From IMG/VR virus record IMGVR_UViG_3300032311_001249, positions 1 through 64,000 of that record: a stretch of DNA of 64,000 nucleotides. One strand, 5' to 3'. This stretch comes from a virus. The notes under the pieces were generated by a model, which was given only the letters and a program-made list of their open reading frames with translations, ran no database searches and was not told the DNA's origin. The stretch's first letter is position 1; each line of letters begins with the position of its first letter. The position numbers and the translations under genes are program-made. This document shows positions 1 through 7,813 of this stretch, piece after piece.

Positions 1-1253
1 CTGGATTCTTGACCAAATCTGGTTGTTATTGCTCCATATGAATTATAAATTATAGAATAATCAGAATTTATTACATTCAATTGTCCTCCTAATATAGTTC
101 CATTAGAATTAGATATAGTATTTCCTGCACCATTTAATATTGTGCTATATGAACCATTAACATCAATAAAATTACTACTACCATTAATAACATTAGAATA
201 AACCCCTCTTGCAGTATTACCGGCACCATTAATAACATTAGAATTAGTCCCTGATGCAATATTATTATTACCATTATTAACATTAGAATAAGTCCCTGAT
301 GCAATATTATTATTACCATTATTAACATTAGAATAAGTCCCTGATGCATTATTACTACTACCATTAATAACATTAGAATTATTTCCTGATGCAGTATTAC
401 TATTACCATTAATAACATTAGAATAACTCTGCGTTGCAGTATTACTACTACCATTAATAACATTAGAATAACTCCCTGATGCATTATTATTAACACCATT
501 ATTAATATTAGAATTATTCCCTGATGCAGTATTAATATTACCATTAATAACATTAGAAGTACTCCCTGATGCAGTATTACTACCACCATTTAAAATGATA
601 GAATAAGAACCAGAAGATACTCTTGTGCTAATATCTCTAATTCTTTGAAAATCTATAGCAAATCTTCCTCTTTTATTACCATTAGTAGTAGTTGAATCTG
701 GAATTTGAAGAGAAAAACTACCATTTCCTTTTGCCACCAAAGCAATGTCCACGTTGGCAGAAATAGATGAAACCTGTAATGCAAATACTGGTATTGCTGA
801 ATTAATGGATGTTACAGATGATATTTCTCTAAATAAAGACAGTTGTTTATTCCATTCTGCACTATTTAAATTGACATTAGTATAAACATTTGACCAGTTT
901 GAACTATTAGATTGAACATTGGTGTATGTATTTTGCCAATTAGCAGTCAATATCTTGACATCAGTTCCCTGATAATTCCAATTTGCACTATTTGATTGAA
1001 CAGTAGAATAAACACTTATATTATTTGCACTTTGAATGCTAAAATTAGTAAAAGTATTTTGCCAGTTTGCTGTTAAAGATGATAGACTTGTGTTGCTTCC
1101 TCCAGAATTCCACAATGCACTGTATGTTGATACAGTAGTATATGTGCTATATAAATTAGCACTATATGAATTTGCCCATGTGGTAAACTTTGGATCAGTC
1201 TCATCATATGGGATTTTTTTTATTTTAACTACTTGACATTGTAAATTGCTCAC
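1..1253 (-). CDS. Tail fibre/adhesin-like protein A, partial (C-terminus beyond left edge)
   Basis: The reading frame starts at a GTG (1251-1253) and is open to the window edge, so the C-terminus is missing. The N-terminal part has repeats of the type NWxxxYTxVxxNSxxW, a pattern seen in tail fibres of environmental phages. A segment with GNKRGRFAIDFQ follows (near 660-700), then about a dozen 15-residue repeats of the type SNVINGSSNTASGSY that resemble YadA/trimeric-autotransporter head repeats. The same GNKRG module followed by head-like repeats occurs in the two fibre genes at 21.7-24 kb, so the three are paralogues. The likely role is host-surface binding as a trimeric beta structure. The start was chosen because a late-promoter box sits 5 nt upstream in a perfect inverted repeat. 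Confidence 0.75.
   Translation of the reverse strand, partial: MSNLQCQVVKIKKIPYDETDPKFTTWANSYSANLYSTYTTVSTYSALWNSGGSNTSLSSLTANWQNTFTNFSIQSANNISVYSTVQSNSANWNYQGTDVKILTANWQNTYTNVQSNSSNWSNVYTNVNLNSAEWNKQLSLFREISSVTSINSAIPVFALQVSSISANVDIALVAKGNGSFSLQIPDSTTTNGNKRGRFAIDFQRIRDISTRVSSGSYSIILNGGSNTASGSTSNVINGNINTASGNNSNINNGVNNNASGSYSNVINGSSNTATQSYSNVINGNSNTASGNNSNVINGSSNNASGTYSNVNNGNNNIASGTYSNVNNGNNNIASGTNSNVINGAGNTARGVYSNVINGSSNFIDVNGSYSTILNGAGNTISNSNGTILGGQLNVINSDYSIIYNSYGAITTRFGQES
160..600 (-). repeat. In-frame 45-nt tandem repeats encoding YadA-like head repeats
   Basis: About ten copies of a 15-codon unit, consensus S-N-V-I-N-G-x-x-N-T-A-S-G-x-x, lie in the fibre A frame. The copies differ mostly at codons for N, S, Y and T. 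The repeat is coding, and its period and composition match trimeric adhesin head repeats rather than a noncoding array. Such arrays can change length by recombination, so copy number may vary between isolates (inference). Confidence 0.75.
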
Positions 1254-1258
1254 ACTAT

Positions 1259-1266
1259 TATTTATG
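1259..1266 (-). promoter_or_regulatory. Late promoter box CATAAATA for fibre A
   Basis: One mismatch from the T4 late consensus TATAAATA. Exactly 5 nt separate it from the GTG start at 1253, which would place the start codon at +1. Confidence 0.55.
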
Positions 1267-1273
1267 CAAACCG

Positions 1274-1281
1274 AATAAATA
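1274..1281 (+). promoter_or_regulatory. Late promoter box AATAAATA for the 61-residue gene
   Basis: One mismatch from TATAAATA, 5 nt before GTG 1287. It is the mirror image of the box at 1259-1266. Confidence 0.55.
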
Positions 1282-1286
1282 ATAGT

Positions 1287-1472
1287 GTGAGTTTTCTTAA
1301 AGACATTCTGATAGCATTGGGTTTTTTGAATAAATTATTAGAATTTATTCAAAATATAATAGAAAATTATAAAAGAGTTAAAGAAAAAACAAAATTACAA
1401 GATTTGTCAAAAAAAACAGAAACTAATATAAAAGAAGGAAATATAGATGAATTAAACAAAAATCTTATATAG
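1287..1472 (+). CDS. Small protein with amphipathic N-terminal helix (61 aa)
   Basis: Not recognised. The product begins MSFLKDILIALGFLNKLLEF, a strongly amphipathic or membrane-associating helix, and continues into a lysine-rich coiled-coil-like tail. A real gene is supported by the late-type box 5 nt before its GTG start and by the tight convergent junction with the next gene, whose stop lies one base away. A holin-like or membrane-associated role is possible, but there is no clear transmembrane span and no family match. Confidence 0.5.
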   Translation: MSFLKDILIALGFLNKLLEFIQNIIENYKRVKEKTKLQDLSKKTETNIKEGNIDELNKNLI

Positions 1473-1473
1473 T

Positions 1474-2721
1474 TTATTCATAATCAGACAATTTATATAC
1501 TTTGCTTTTAGAAGGAATAAAACTACGATAATTATTTGTTAAAAACCAATACCATTTTTCTGGTTTTTCAGGAACTACAGAATTACCAAATCCATCTGTT
1601 ATGATAAAAACAGCTTTAGGATATTGTTTTTTCTCTGTTTTCTTTATATTTTGTATTTTTTGTTCTATTATATCAAACAGAGTGCCTCCACCACCATAAA
1701 CCTTTCCAGATTCTAGAGTAGTTTCTACCACTCTGGTATCAAAACAGAATAATCTTATATTAAATTTATTTTTATCTAAACTTTTTGCAGCTTTAAAAAA
1801 ACGATCTTTTAAATTAATACAACTACCACTAGTATCTAAAAAGAAAAAAACATCAATTTTATTTTTTTCTTTGTATTCATCTAAAACTTTACAATTAGCA
1901 GGCAAATACACATCTTTTGTTATTATTTGAGAATATAAAGGATTAATTCTTTCCCATCTTTCTGTGGTCTCTATTGTTTCTTTTTTGTGTAAGTTTTCCC
2001 ATTTTTTAATAACACTCTCCCATTTCTTTTTCTTAGTAGCTTTTACATTTACACTATGCCAGCACCCAAAACCATTTGCTGATCTAGCAAATTCTTGGAG
2101 TTTTTCTGGAAGTTTATCAATAAACTGATCATCAATACTATCTAACACAGAAGAATTTTTAAGTTCATCTTGAATTTTTTCCAATTGTTTTTCAGAAAGA
2201 ACCTTGTGTTCATCCACTAATAAATGTTGAACATTTTTATTTTTTTCATCCTTTTTCAAAAGATTAAAATAATATTCTGTAGAATCATCATGGTTTACAG
2301 TCTGGTTTTTAAACACAGTATCAAACCAACAACCTTTATCTTTTAAACTATCAACCAAATCATTTCTAATAAATCCAAATCCATCGCACAGCATTTCATT
2401 GATAACCACATCAGCAGCATAATTCATGGTTTGAATGTCTTTTGTCCCATAATATTCAATAAATCTTTTACCATGATGCAAAAGCACATGCAACATTTCA
2501 TGGCATATTAAAAATAATCTAGAGTGTTCATTTAAAGATTCCCAGTAATTTGAGTTTATTGATAATTTTATGCTATTACCTTTTTCATCAAAATAGATGG
2601 CAGCAGTTGGTAATTCTGATGAATCTGTTACATCTATTTCTCCTATATCCCAGAATGCTCTAAAAAAATAATGATGATTTTGTAGCTTTTTGGCTATTTC
2701 TATTTTGTCTATGCAATTCAT
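1474..2721 (-). CDS. VWA-like metallopeptidase (DUF2201 type), partner of MoxR
   Basis: A two-part protein of 415 aa. The N-terminal part carries a zinc-metallopeptidase motif HExxH (residues 74-78, in HEMLHVLLHH). The C-terminal part is a von Willebrand A-like domain with a MIDAS motif D-T-S-G-S at 296-300. This architecture matches the DUF2201/VWA-like metallopeptidase family, which is usually encoded next to a MoxR AAA+ ATPase, as here. Its start overlaps the stop of the upstream MoxR gene by one base (TAATG), so the two are translationally coupled. The pair probably works as an ATP-driven chaperone or maturation complex; its substrate in phages is unknown. No terminator is visible downstream, so its transcript may run into fibre A. 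Confidence 0.8.
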   Translation of the reverse strand: MNCIDKIEIAKKLQNHHYFFRAFWDIGEIDVTDSSELPTAAIYFDEKGNSIKLSINSNYWESLNEHSRLFLICHEMLHVLLHHGKRFIEYYGTKDIQTMNYAADVVINEMLCDGFGFIRNDLVDSLKDKGCWFDTVFKNQTVNHDDSTEYYFNLLKKDEKNKNVQHLLVDEHKVLSEKQLEKIQDELKNSSVLDSIDDQFIDKLPEKLQEFARSANGFGCWHSVNVKATKKKKWESVIKKWENLHKKETIETTERWERINPLYSQIITKDVYLPANCKVLDEYKEKNKIDVFFFLDTSGSCINLKDRFFKAAKSLDKNKFNIRLFCFDTRVVETTLESGKVYGGGGTLFDIIEQKIQNIKKTEKKQYPKAVFIITDGFGNSVVPEKPEKWYWFLTNNYRSFIPSKSKVYKLSDYE

Positions 2722-4322
2722 TATATGCTTAATAAGCTTGTTATATTATCTGAATCAGAAATTGTCAAAACACTTCTTATGTCTTGTAATTTCTTTAAGA
2801 AAGACTCTGGTAATACTGATGCGCATTTGCCGTTTATATAGTTTATAAATTCTTGTATTCTGTTGCTGGATATTTTAGATGTATTAGCATTCAAGTCATT
2901 TACAAATTGCTTTAACTCTTCTTCTGACAATTCTTCTTTAGCAAAAACACAAGCATTACCTAATAATTTTAAAAAGTTTTTATCATTTTGAATGGTTGCT
3001 TTTTGCATGCTTCTTAAATTACTCATCATAAAATTTATGAAATGATGTTTGTTGGATATATTTTTTAAACAATTAACAGCACAAATCATGGCCTTTCTTC
3101 TATCAGAAGTTGTTATATTATATATGGTATTGCTACAGTCATATTTTTTAGGTTTATTTATTCCATTCCATTGATACATACAATCAGAGAATGCATCTGG
3201 TTGATTACTGTTGGAAACGTTTATTATCACAAAATTAGATTGATTGCCAACAAAATTCATAGCATTCATGGGTTGTTCTACTATGTAATTTTGATTTAAC
3301 AGACTTTTTAATATTTTAACACAGATATGATTTGGATTACTTTTTGCAATTTCTGTGAATATTTCTCTATAGATTGGATCTTTTGTTAAAGTTTGATAAA
3401 TTGAGTAATTTTGGAAATTTTGGTTAATTTTTATTTCCTCTGTTATAAATTCCTTGGAGACATATTTCCAAAATTTCCAATAGTTTTCATTTTTTAATTT
3501 GTTTTTATATTTCAAGAAATTTTTATCATCTTTTAAGAAATCTCTCATACCTTCTTCTGTGGGATTATTCAAAAGCATGTTGATTAATTCTTGTGTTTCA
3601 TCAAGAGATAACTTTTTGATTAATTCTTTAAAATTAGCAGAAACTGGTAATAGATATTTAATATCCAAACCTTTTTTAAAACATTCTCCCACATAATCCA
3701 GTCTTCTAGGACTAAGAATTTTAAGAGCTTCTTTTGGTTGTTCTTTCCACCAATCAATCAAAATTCTACCATGAAAATCACCGTATTTATTTTTAAAATA
3801 AGATGAATCTGGTTCATTAGGTAATTCTACCACCACATGAAAACGGTCTAATTGTGCAGGATCAAGTTCATCCACATCATATTCACCAGATGATTCATCT
3901 TCTTCATTTTTTGGAGGATTCACTGCTCCCCACACCATTTTAAGATTTGGAAATTTTCTACCATTTATACTTTTGAATTGTTGTAATTCAAGCAGAGCAT
4001 TTCTAACAACTTTGTTTGTTCTGTTCCATTCATCACAAAAAATAGCCTCTACATCATGGTCTAAATTTTCTGGTAAAACAAATTCCATTTTTTCTCTGCC
4101 ATTTTCATCAATTTTAGCTTTGGGGATACCCAACAAGTGAATCCAAGGATCAAGTGTTGCTCCTGAAAAATAAGCATATTTCAGCTTATTTCTTTTGAAA
4201 GTTTCTATTATTTGATGACTTTTACCTACTCCTTTTTCTCCAACAAGAAGCACGTTCACGCTGGCATTAACCCATTGGTCTAATATTTCTGAATTTAATT
4301 TACATTTATTGAATTTTATCAT
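2721..4322 (-). CDS. MoxR-type AAA+ ATPase
   Basis: 533 aa. Walker A GEKGVGKS lies at residues 28-35, Walker B with D97-E98 in AIFCDEWNR, and a sensor-like segment SPRRLDYVG follows near residue 205. The first 250 residues are the AAA+ core and the rest is an unassigned helical region. MoxR ATPases remodel or insert cofactors into partner proteins together with VWA-domain proteins, and the next gene is such a partner. The pair has its own sigma70-like promoter (4331-4358), whose -35 lies within the end of gene 15, so expression is probably early or middle. Start ATG 4320-4322. Confidence 0.85.
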   Translation of the reverse strand: MIKFNKCKLNSEILDQWVNASVNVLLVGEKGVGKSHQIIETFKRNKLKYAYFSGATLDPWIHLLGIPKAKIDENGREKMEFVLPENLDHDVEAIFCDEWNRTNKVVRNALLELQQFKSINGRKFPNLKMVWGAVNPPKNEEDESSGEYDVDELDPAQLDRFHVVVELPNEPDSSYFKNKYGDFHGRILIDWWKEQPKEALKILSPRRLDYVGECFKKGLDIKYLLPVSANFKELIKKLSLDETQELINMLLNNPTEEGMRDFLKDDKNFLKYKNKLKNENYWKFWKYVSKEFITEEIKINQNFQNYSIYQTLTKDPIYREIFTEIAKSNPNHICVKILKSLLNQNYIVEQPMNAMNFVGNQSNFVIINVSNSNQPDAFSDCMYQWNGINKPKKYDCSNTIYNITTSDRRKAMICAVNCLKNISNKHHFINFMMSNLRSMQKATIQNDKNFLKLLGNACVFAKEELSEEELKQFVNDLNANTSKISSNRIQEFINYINGKCASVLPESFLKKLQDIRSVLTISDSDNITSLLSI

Positions 4323-4330
4323 AATAGTGT

Positions 4331-4358
4331 ATCATACACCATTATGCTAATTCTTCAA
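4331..4358 (-). promoter_or_regulatory. Sigma70-like promoter for the MoxR/VWA pair
   Basis: Minus strand: -35 TTGAAG (4353-4358), 16-nt spacer, -10 TATGAT (4331-4336). Only 8 nt separate the -10 from the ATG, so the transcript would have almost no leader. Confidence 0.55.
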
Positions 4359-5601
4359 CAGAAATGTTTGCTAGAGCCATCAACTCTTTTATTTTCTTAA
4401 TAACATTTTCCTTGCTAACATTATCAGTTTCTTCATAAACATAAACATTATCATCATAATTTATACAATAAGGATCAAGAAAACTAGTTACTATAAGACC
4501 ATTCAAGTAAGGATATTGTAATACTGTCCAAGAATAATGGTCTGGTGAATCTGTTGGATATGGATTTTCTACTCTGCCACAACGATTGGAATCTTCTGTT
4601 AATTTACCATAACCACAAGAATTCACTGCTATCAACTCTGCAAAACCATCAGCACTAGGAGCAGGAAGAGTGAATTTTAATGTATTATCATCTTTTTGGA
4701 ATTCTTTTACAGGATAGCCAAAAAAGGAATTTAATGCTGTAAAGGGCTGATATTCTGTTAGAGGATACATGTTTGGATTTGAACCACTAACAAATATTGC
4801 ATTAACATCTCCTAAACTATAACCTTGAAGTTTTATGGTTGGTTCTCTTCCTTCTACTATATAATAAGGAGAAACATATCTTAATAATGGACGACCAGTT
4901 ATAGCATAGCTGTCAGTTTGTAGATTTGTTGAATATTCTAATAGATTATCATAATTACAATAGAATTTATCAGTAAATGTATAATCTGTTTTTATAAAAC
5001 ATATGGGTTTTGAATTTTCTATATTGGCTTTAAAAATATAGCCTTTAATGGTAAAACTAGTGGATGCTGTGATTCTAAAAGGAGGGTCTTTTGGACCTTG
5101 TTCTTTGGCAGGATAACTATAAGAAATTGTTCCATCCCATAATATTTCTGTTCTTAACTCTCTGCCACTTTTGGGTTCTTGCCAAGATACTATCACATAA
5201 GGATTGGTATTAACAGAAAAATTTTGCACTATTTGGTCCATATCTTCCTGAAATTTTGAAAGAATTGTCATTTCAACACTAATATTCCAAGGAATTACTT
5301 TTAAATTAACAAAAGTTCCATCATCATTCTTGTAAATTATATCATCAATTTTATTTTTTACTCTCTCATTATCTCTTCCTTGACTTTTTATTTCTATTGC
5401 CATTGCTGGCAATTTTATAGTATCTGTCAGACCAATTATATCAGCAATAATGTGACTTTTAGGAGCAAAAGTCAAAGGCACTTTGATTGTTTCTTTTGCA
5501 TATTTTTTACCATCAAATCTTTTTATTTTCACATCATTGAATGCTGCTGCAAAATGAGTCAAAAGTGTTCTTATTTCAAAATTATAGTTGTATTCCTGCA
5601 T
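4342..5601 (-). CDS. 15: gp15-like tail sheath stabiliser/completion protein with C-terminal extension
   Basis: 419 aa from the ATG at 5599-5601. The first 150 residues follow T4 gp15 closely: an N-terminus in which the IKR motif falls at the same position 26-28, then VPLTFAPKSH (T4 VPITYASKEH) and FQEDMDQIVQNF (T4 YEDDMFQIVEQI). gp15 forms the terminator ring at the head-proximal end of the tail and joins sheath and tube to the neck. T4 gp15 is about 272 aa; this protein adds about 150 residues that resemble an IPT/TIG-type Ig fold (near 255-350, with FTLPAPSADGFAEL). It is divergent from gene 14. The start at 5601 is preferred over 5607 because of the T4 alignment and the late box 6 nt upstream. 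Confidence 0.8.
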   Translation of the reverse strand: MQEYNYNFEIRTLLTHFAAAFNDVKIKRFDGKKYAKETIKVPLTFAPKSHIIADIIGLTDTIKLPAMAIEIKSQGRDNERVKNKIDDIIYKNDDGTFVNLKVIPWNISVEMTILSKFQEDMDQIVQNFSVNTNPYVIVSWQEPKSGRELRTEILWDGTISYSYPAKEQGPKDPPFRITASTSFTIKGYIFKANIENSKPICFIKTDYTFTDKFYCNYDNLLEYSTNLQTDSYAITGRPLLRYVSPYYIVEGREPTIKLQGYSLGDVNAIFVSGSNPNMYPLTEYQPFTALNSFFGYPVKEFQKDDNTLKFTLPAPSADGFAELIAVNSCGYGKLTEDSNRCGRVENPYPTDSPDHYSWTVLQYPYLNGLIVTSFLDPYCINYDDNVYVYEETDNVSKENVIKKIKELMALANISVEELA

Positions 5602-5607
5602 ATACAT

Positions 5608-5615
5608 TATTTAGT
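5608..5615 (-). promoter_or_regulatory. Late promoter box ACTAAATA for gene 15
   Basis: Two mismatches from TATAAATA, 6 nt before ATG 5601. It shares its last base with the gene 14 box on the other strand. Confidence 0.4.
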
Positions 5616-5622
5616 ATAAATA
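5615..5622 (+). promoter_or_regulatory. Late promoter box TATAAATA for gene 14
   Basis: Perfect consensus, 5 nt before ATG 5628. Confidence 0.7.
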
Positions 5623-5627
5623 AATAC

Positions 5628-6401
5628 ATGGCATATAATGTTCCCTTTTCTTTAAACCCTAGATTTTCAACTTCTTTTGATTCTTCCAAAAGAAAAATAG
5701 AAAATTTAGGGCAAACCGGAATAGCAGTTTCCGAAAACAGATATGTTCCAACTTGTTATGATTCTATATCAAACGTGAAAGATAATTACAGAGGAATGGT
5801 GGAAAATTATGCACAGAATTATGGAATGGAAATTTCTTATTGGAGTACTGGATACGACATACAGGACAGCAACAAACTATATGGAGAAAATCCAACTGCC
5901 AGATACAGAGGCCCAAGAAAAATAAAAGCCATAATAGATTTTCAAAGTTACTCAACATTTTTAACAAAATGGGGCGTTATGAGTGATTTGGATATTATAA
6001 TTTATATACCTATAAAAGATTTTCAAAAGGTGTGGGGACAAGTATATCCACTAGCAGGAGATTTATTTTTAATAGATGATTCTAGTTGTGACCGTCCTTT
6101 AGGACAATCTCCTATAGTTTTTGAAATCACCGAAAAACATGATAGTATAAATCCTGCTGATTTTATGGCAGGTCACTATATCTGGAAAATACAAGCCAAA
6201 AGATTTGATAATTCCTATGAACCGGGAGCACCACAAGAGAAATTTCTTGGTGGACCTGTGGATTCTAAAGAATATGGTAAGATTGAGAGTGATATAGACC
6301 AAACCGATGTGAATACTTCTGAAAACAATCATGATGTTGATGTTGATGCAAAAGATGATTTTCAAACTCCTAATTCATCAATTTATGGTAAATATTTCTA
6401 A
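5628..6401 (+). CDS. 14: gp14-like neck (head completion) protein
   Basis: 257 aa from ATG 5628, close to T4 gp14 (256 aa). The pattern of an N-terminal helical region, then MEISYWSTGYDIQD..LYGE, KFQSYSTFLTKWGVMSD and the late GDLFLIDDSS segment parallels T4 gp14 (IQIRGVECYYVPR..LFGED, NSFEGYEG..FFSNFGMQ, GDLIYFPMDNS). gp14 forms part of the neck ring that connects the portal vertex to the tail. An upstream in-frame start at 5541 is rejected: it would read through the divergent promoter region. A perfect late box lies 5 nt upstream of the chosen ATG. Confidence 0.75.
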   Translation: MAYNVPFSLNPRFSTSFDSSKRKIENLGQTGIAVSENRYVPTCYDSISNVKDNYRGMVENYAQNYGMEISYWSTGYDIQDSNKLYGENPTARYRGPRKIKAIIDFQSYSTFLTKWGVMSDLDIIIYIPIKDFQKVWGQVYPLAGDLFLIDDSSCDRPLGQSPIVFEITEKHDSINPADFMAGHYIWKIQAKRFDNSYEPGAPQEKFLGGPVDSKEYGKIESDIDQTDVNTSENNHDVDVDAKDDFQTPNSSIYGKYF

Positions 6402-6405
6402 AAAA

Positions 6406-6413
6406 TATAAATA
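6406..6413 (+). promoter_or_regulatory. Late promoter box TATAAATA for gene 21
   Basis: Perfect consensus, 5 nt before ATG 6419. It lies directly after the gene 14 stop. Confidence 0.7.
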
Positions 6414-6418
6414 AAATT

Positions 6419-7099
6419 ATGAATATATCAAGAAAATTAATTATTGAAAAGCCAAATTATGAATTGGAGTTTCTGAGCGAACAAACAAACAGAGACAATG
6501 AGAAAAGAATTTATATAAGAGGCCAATATATAATGATGAACCATGGAAACAAAAACAGAAGAAAATATCTAGAAGAAGATATGGTTCCTGCTGTTGACAC
6601 TTACATCAAAGAATATGTGGAACAAAACAGAGGTGGGGGTGAACTCAACCACAGCACCAATCCTGATGTTGATTTGGGAAAATTAGCTGATAAGATAATA
6701 TCTCTTGAAAGAGATAAACATGATACAAACTATTATATAGGTAAATCACTTATTCTTTCAACTCCTAGTGGTAAAATACTAGAAAGTTTGGTGCATGATG
6801 GTGTTCGTTTTGGTAAAAGCACAAAATGTTTGGGTCAAATTTCAGAAAGTTCTGATGGTTTTAATGTGGTTAAAAGTCCCATAGTTCTTTTAGTGGACAA
6901 CGTTTTTGACCCTAGTGTGGCAACAGCCTTTGTTAATGGTATTTTAGAAAATAAAGAATACATCATATCAGATGATGGCAGAATAGCAGAAGCTTATGGT
7001 AAATTAGAAAAAAGTTTATCAAAATATCCCGGTAAACACAGAGATGCAATAAATCAATACATCAGAGAATCTTTAGAAAAATTTTTACAATCAATATAA
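6419..7099 (+). CDS. 21: gp21-like prohead maturation protease
   Basis: 226 aa, close to T4 gp21. Family features are visible: the conserved GELNHS segment with the catalytic His (H78), and FGKSTKCLG with the probable nucleophile Ser (S134) followed by a conserved Leu-Gly. gp21 is a herpesvirus-like serine protease inside the prohead that cleaves scaffold, capsid N-termini and internal proteins after Glu. It is followed one nucleotide later (TAATATG) by an acidic small protein, then by the scaffold and capsid genes, which is the expected context. Candidate substrates with [LI]-[VLI]-[QK]-E sites are found in this window. Confidence 0.85.
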   Translation: MNISRKLIIEKPNYELEFLSEQTNRDNEKRIYIRGQYIMMNHGNKNRRKYLEEDMVPAVDTYIKEYVEQNRGGGELNHSTNPDVDLGKLADKIISLERDKHDTNYYIGKSLILSTPSGKILESLVHDGVRFGKSTKCLGQISESSDGFNVVKSPIVLLVDNVFDPSVATAFVNGILENKEYIISDDGRIAEAYGKLEKSLSKYPGKHRDAINQYIRESLEKFLQSI

Positions 7100-7100
7100 T

Positions 7101-7442
7101 ATGAAAAACAATCTTGAACAAATATATGAACAAATGATGAATCCTGTCTTATTAAGAGTTGTTCGTCAACCAGCACCTCTCTCTCCTGTTAAAATAATAA
7201 AAGCTACTAGAGAAGAAATGGAAGATGAGGAACATGAAGAAAACGAGGAGGAAATGGAAGAAGATTTAACAGAAAAACAAGAAGTAGAAATTGCTAGAGA
7301 AATTTTAACACATGTTTCAGAATTGGACGACATTGCAAAAGAAGCCATGTACAAGAGTTTTAGGAAAAAAATAGAAAGTTGTTCTGATAAAATTAGAAAA
7401 TTAGCAAATGAATTGATAGAAGGACACGGATACGATGTATAA
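7101..7442 (+). CDS. Acidic small protein, candidate prohead core/internal protein (113 aa)
   Basis: Not assigned to a family. A central glutamate-rich stretch (about residues 33-55) is followed by a helical C-terminal half. The N-terminus MKNNLEQIYEQMMNPVLLRV shares the pattern [FYL]-x-x-[FIL]-[YF]-[EQTN] with five other proteins of the window and resembles the T4 capsid-targeting sequence. Its place between gp21 and the scaffold matches the small acidic prohead core proteins gp67/gp68 of T4, although no sequence match is claimed. Its ATG follows the gp21 stop by one base, without a Shine-Dalgarno. Confidence 0.6.
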   Translation: MKNNLEQIYEQMMNPVLLRVVRQPAPLSPVKIIKATREEMEDEEHEENEEEMEEDLTEKQEVEIAREILTHVSELDDIAKEAMYKSFRKKIESCSDKIRKLANELIEGHGYDV

Positions 7443-7445
7443 AAT

Positions 7446-7473
7446 AAAAAAGGGAGCTTTTGCTCCCTTTTTT
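7446..7473. terminator. Bidirectional terminator
   Basis: A 12-bp perfect stem (GGGAGC core flanked by A and T runs) with a TTTT loop lies between convergent genes. It has T-runs in both directions, serving the head operon and the thioredoxin gene. Confidence 0.85.
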
Positions 7474-7474
7474 A

Positions 7475-7744
7475 TTAATTATTTTCTAATATAGTTTTTA
7501 GTGAATCTAGACTCATAAGACCCACATTTCTCCATATCTCAACATTATCTTTGAGTAGAATCAAGGTTGGAACAGCTCTTATTCCAGCATTTACAACTTC
7601 TTCCATGGGAATAGAATAAGTGTCTTTTTCAACAAATTCTACTTTTTCTGAAAAAATATTTTTTAGTTCTTCTAAGATTGGTTTGAGTGCTTTGCATGGT
7701 CCACAATATTCGTGTCCATATTTTACTAATTTAAGTGTTTTCAT
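7475..7744 (-). CDS. Thioredoxin-like protein
   Basis: 89 aa from ATG 7742-7744. The redox motif CGPC is at residues 14-17 in a typical beta-alpha context (KYGHEYCGPCKALKPIL), with the cis-proline segment RAVPTLIL. It is a small cytoplasmic thiol-disulfide oxidoreductase. T4-like phages often carry thioredoxin or glutaredoxin (nrdC) to support ribonucleotide reduction; which partner it serves here is not visible. A 12-codon upstream extension in frame is disfavoured because a sigma70-like promoter (7753-7780) ends 8 nt before the chosen ATG. Confidence 0.85.
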   Translation of the reverse strand: MKTLKLVKYGHEYCGPCKALKPILEELKNIFSEKVEFVEKDTYSIPMEEVVNAGIRAVPTLILLKDNVEIWRNVGLMSLDSLKTILENN

Positions 7745-7752
7745 ACCATGAT

Positions 7753-7780
7753 ATAGTAACATATTTACGGAAAAATTCAA
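7753..7780 (-). promoter_or_regulatory. Sigma70-like promoter for thioredoxin
   Basis: Minus strand: -35 TTGAAT (7775-7780), 16-nt spacer, -10 TACTAT (7753-7758), then 8 nt to ATG 7744. Confidence 0.5.
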
Positions 7781-7797
7781 ATATTTTCTAAAATAAC

Positions 7798-7805
7798 TGT
7801 AAATA
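7798..7805 (+). promoter_or_regulatory. Late promoter box TGTAAATA for the 56-residue gene
   Basis: One mismatch from TATAAATA. It lies 8 nt before ATG 7814, a slightly longer gap than usual. Confidence 0.4.
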
Positions 7806-7813
7806 TATTACAT

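Larger units (their letters stand above)
1249..1291. promoter_or_regulatory. Perfect inverted repeat carrying two divergent late promoters and two GTG starts
   Basis: Two 17-bp arms (1249-1265 and 1275-1291) are exact reverse complements, separated by 9 nt. Each arm holds an ATAAATA box, five nucleotides, then GTG. The left arm starts fibre A on the minus strand (GTG 1251-1253) and the right arm starts the 61-residue gene on the plus strand (GTG 1287-1289). Confidence 0.75.

Noticed and set aside
134-589. Long minus-strand frame rich in Met, Leu, Ile and Val within the fibre A repeats
   Set aside because: It is the shadow of the 45-nt repeat in another frame; the fibre A frame is the one that matches fibres B and C.
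160-600. Repeats resembling a CRISPR-like array
   Set aside because: The period is 45 nt with no unique spacers and the repeats are in frame in a fibre protein.
1287-1472. Holin assignment for the 61-residue protein
   Set aside because: The N-terminal helix is amphipathic rather than a clear transmembrane span, and no lysis gene is adjacent.
5541-5627. Upstream in-frame start for gp14
   Set aside because: It would put the N-terminus across the gp15/gp14 divergent promoter, and the protein from 5628 matches T4 gp14 in length.
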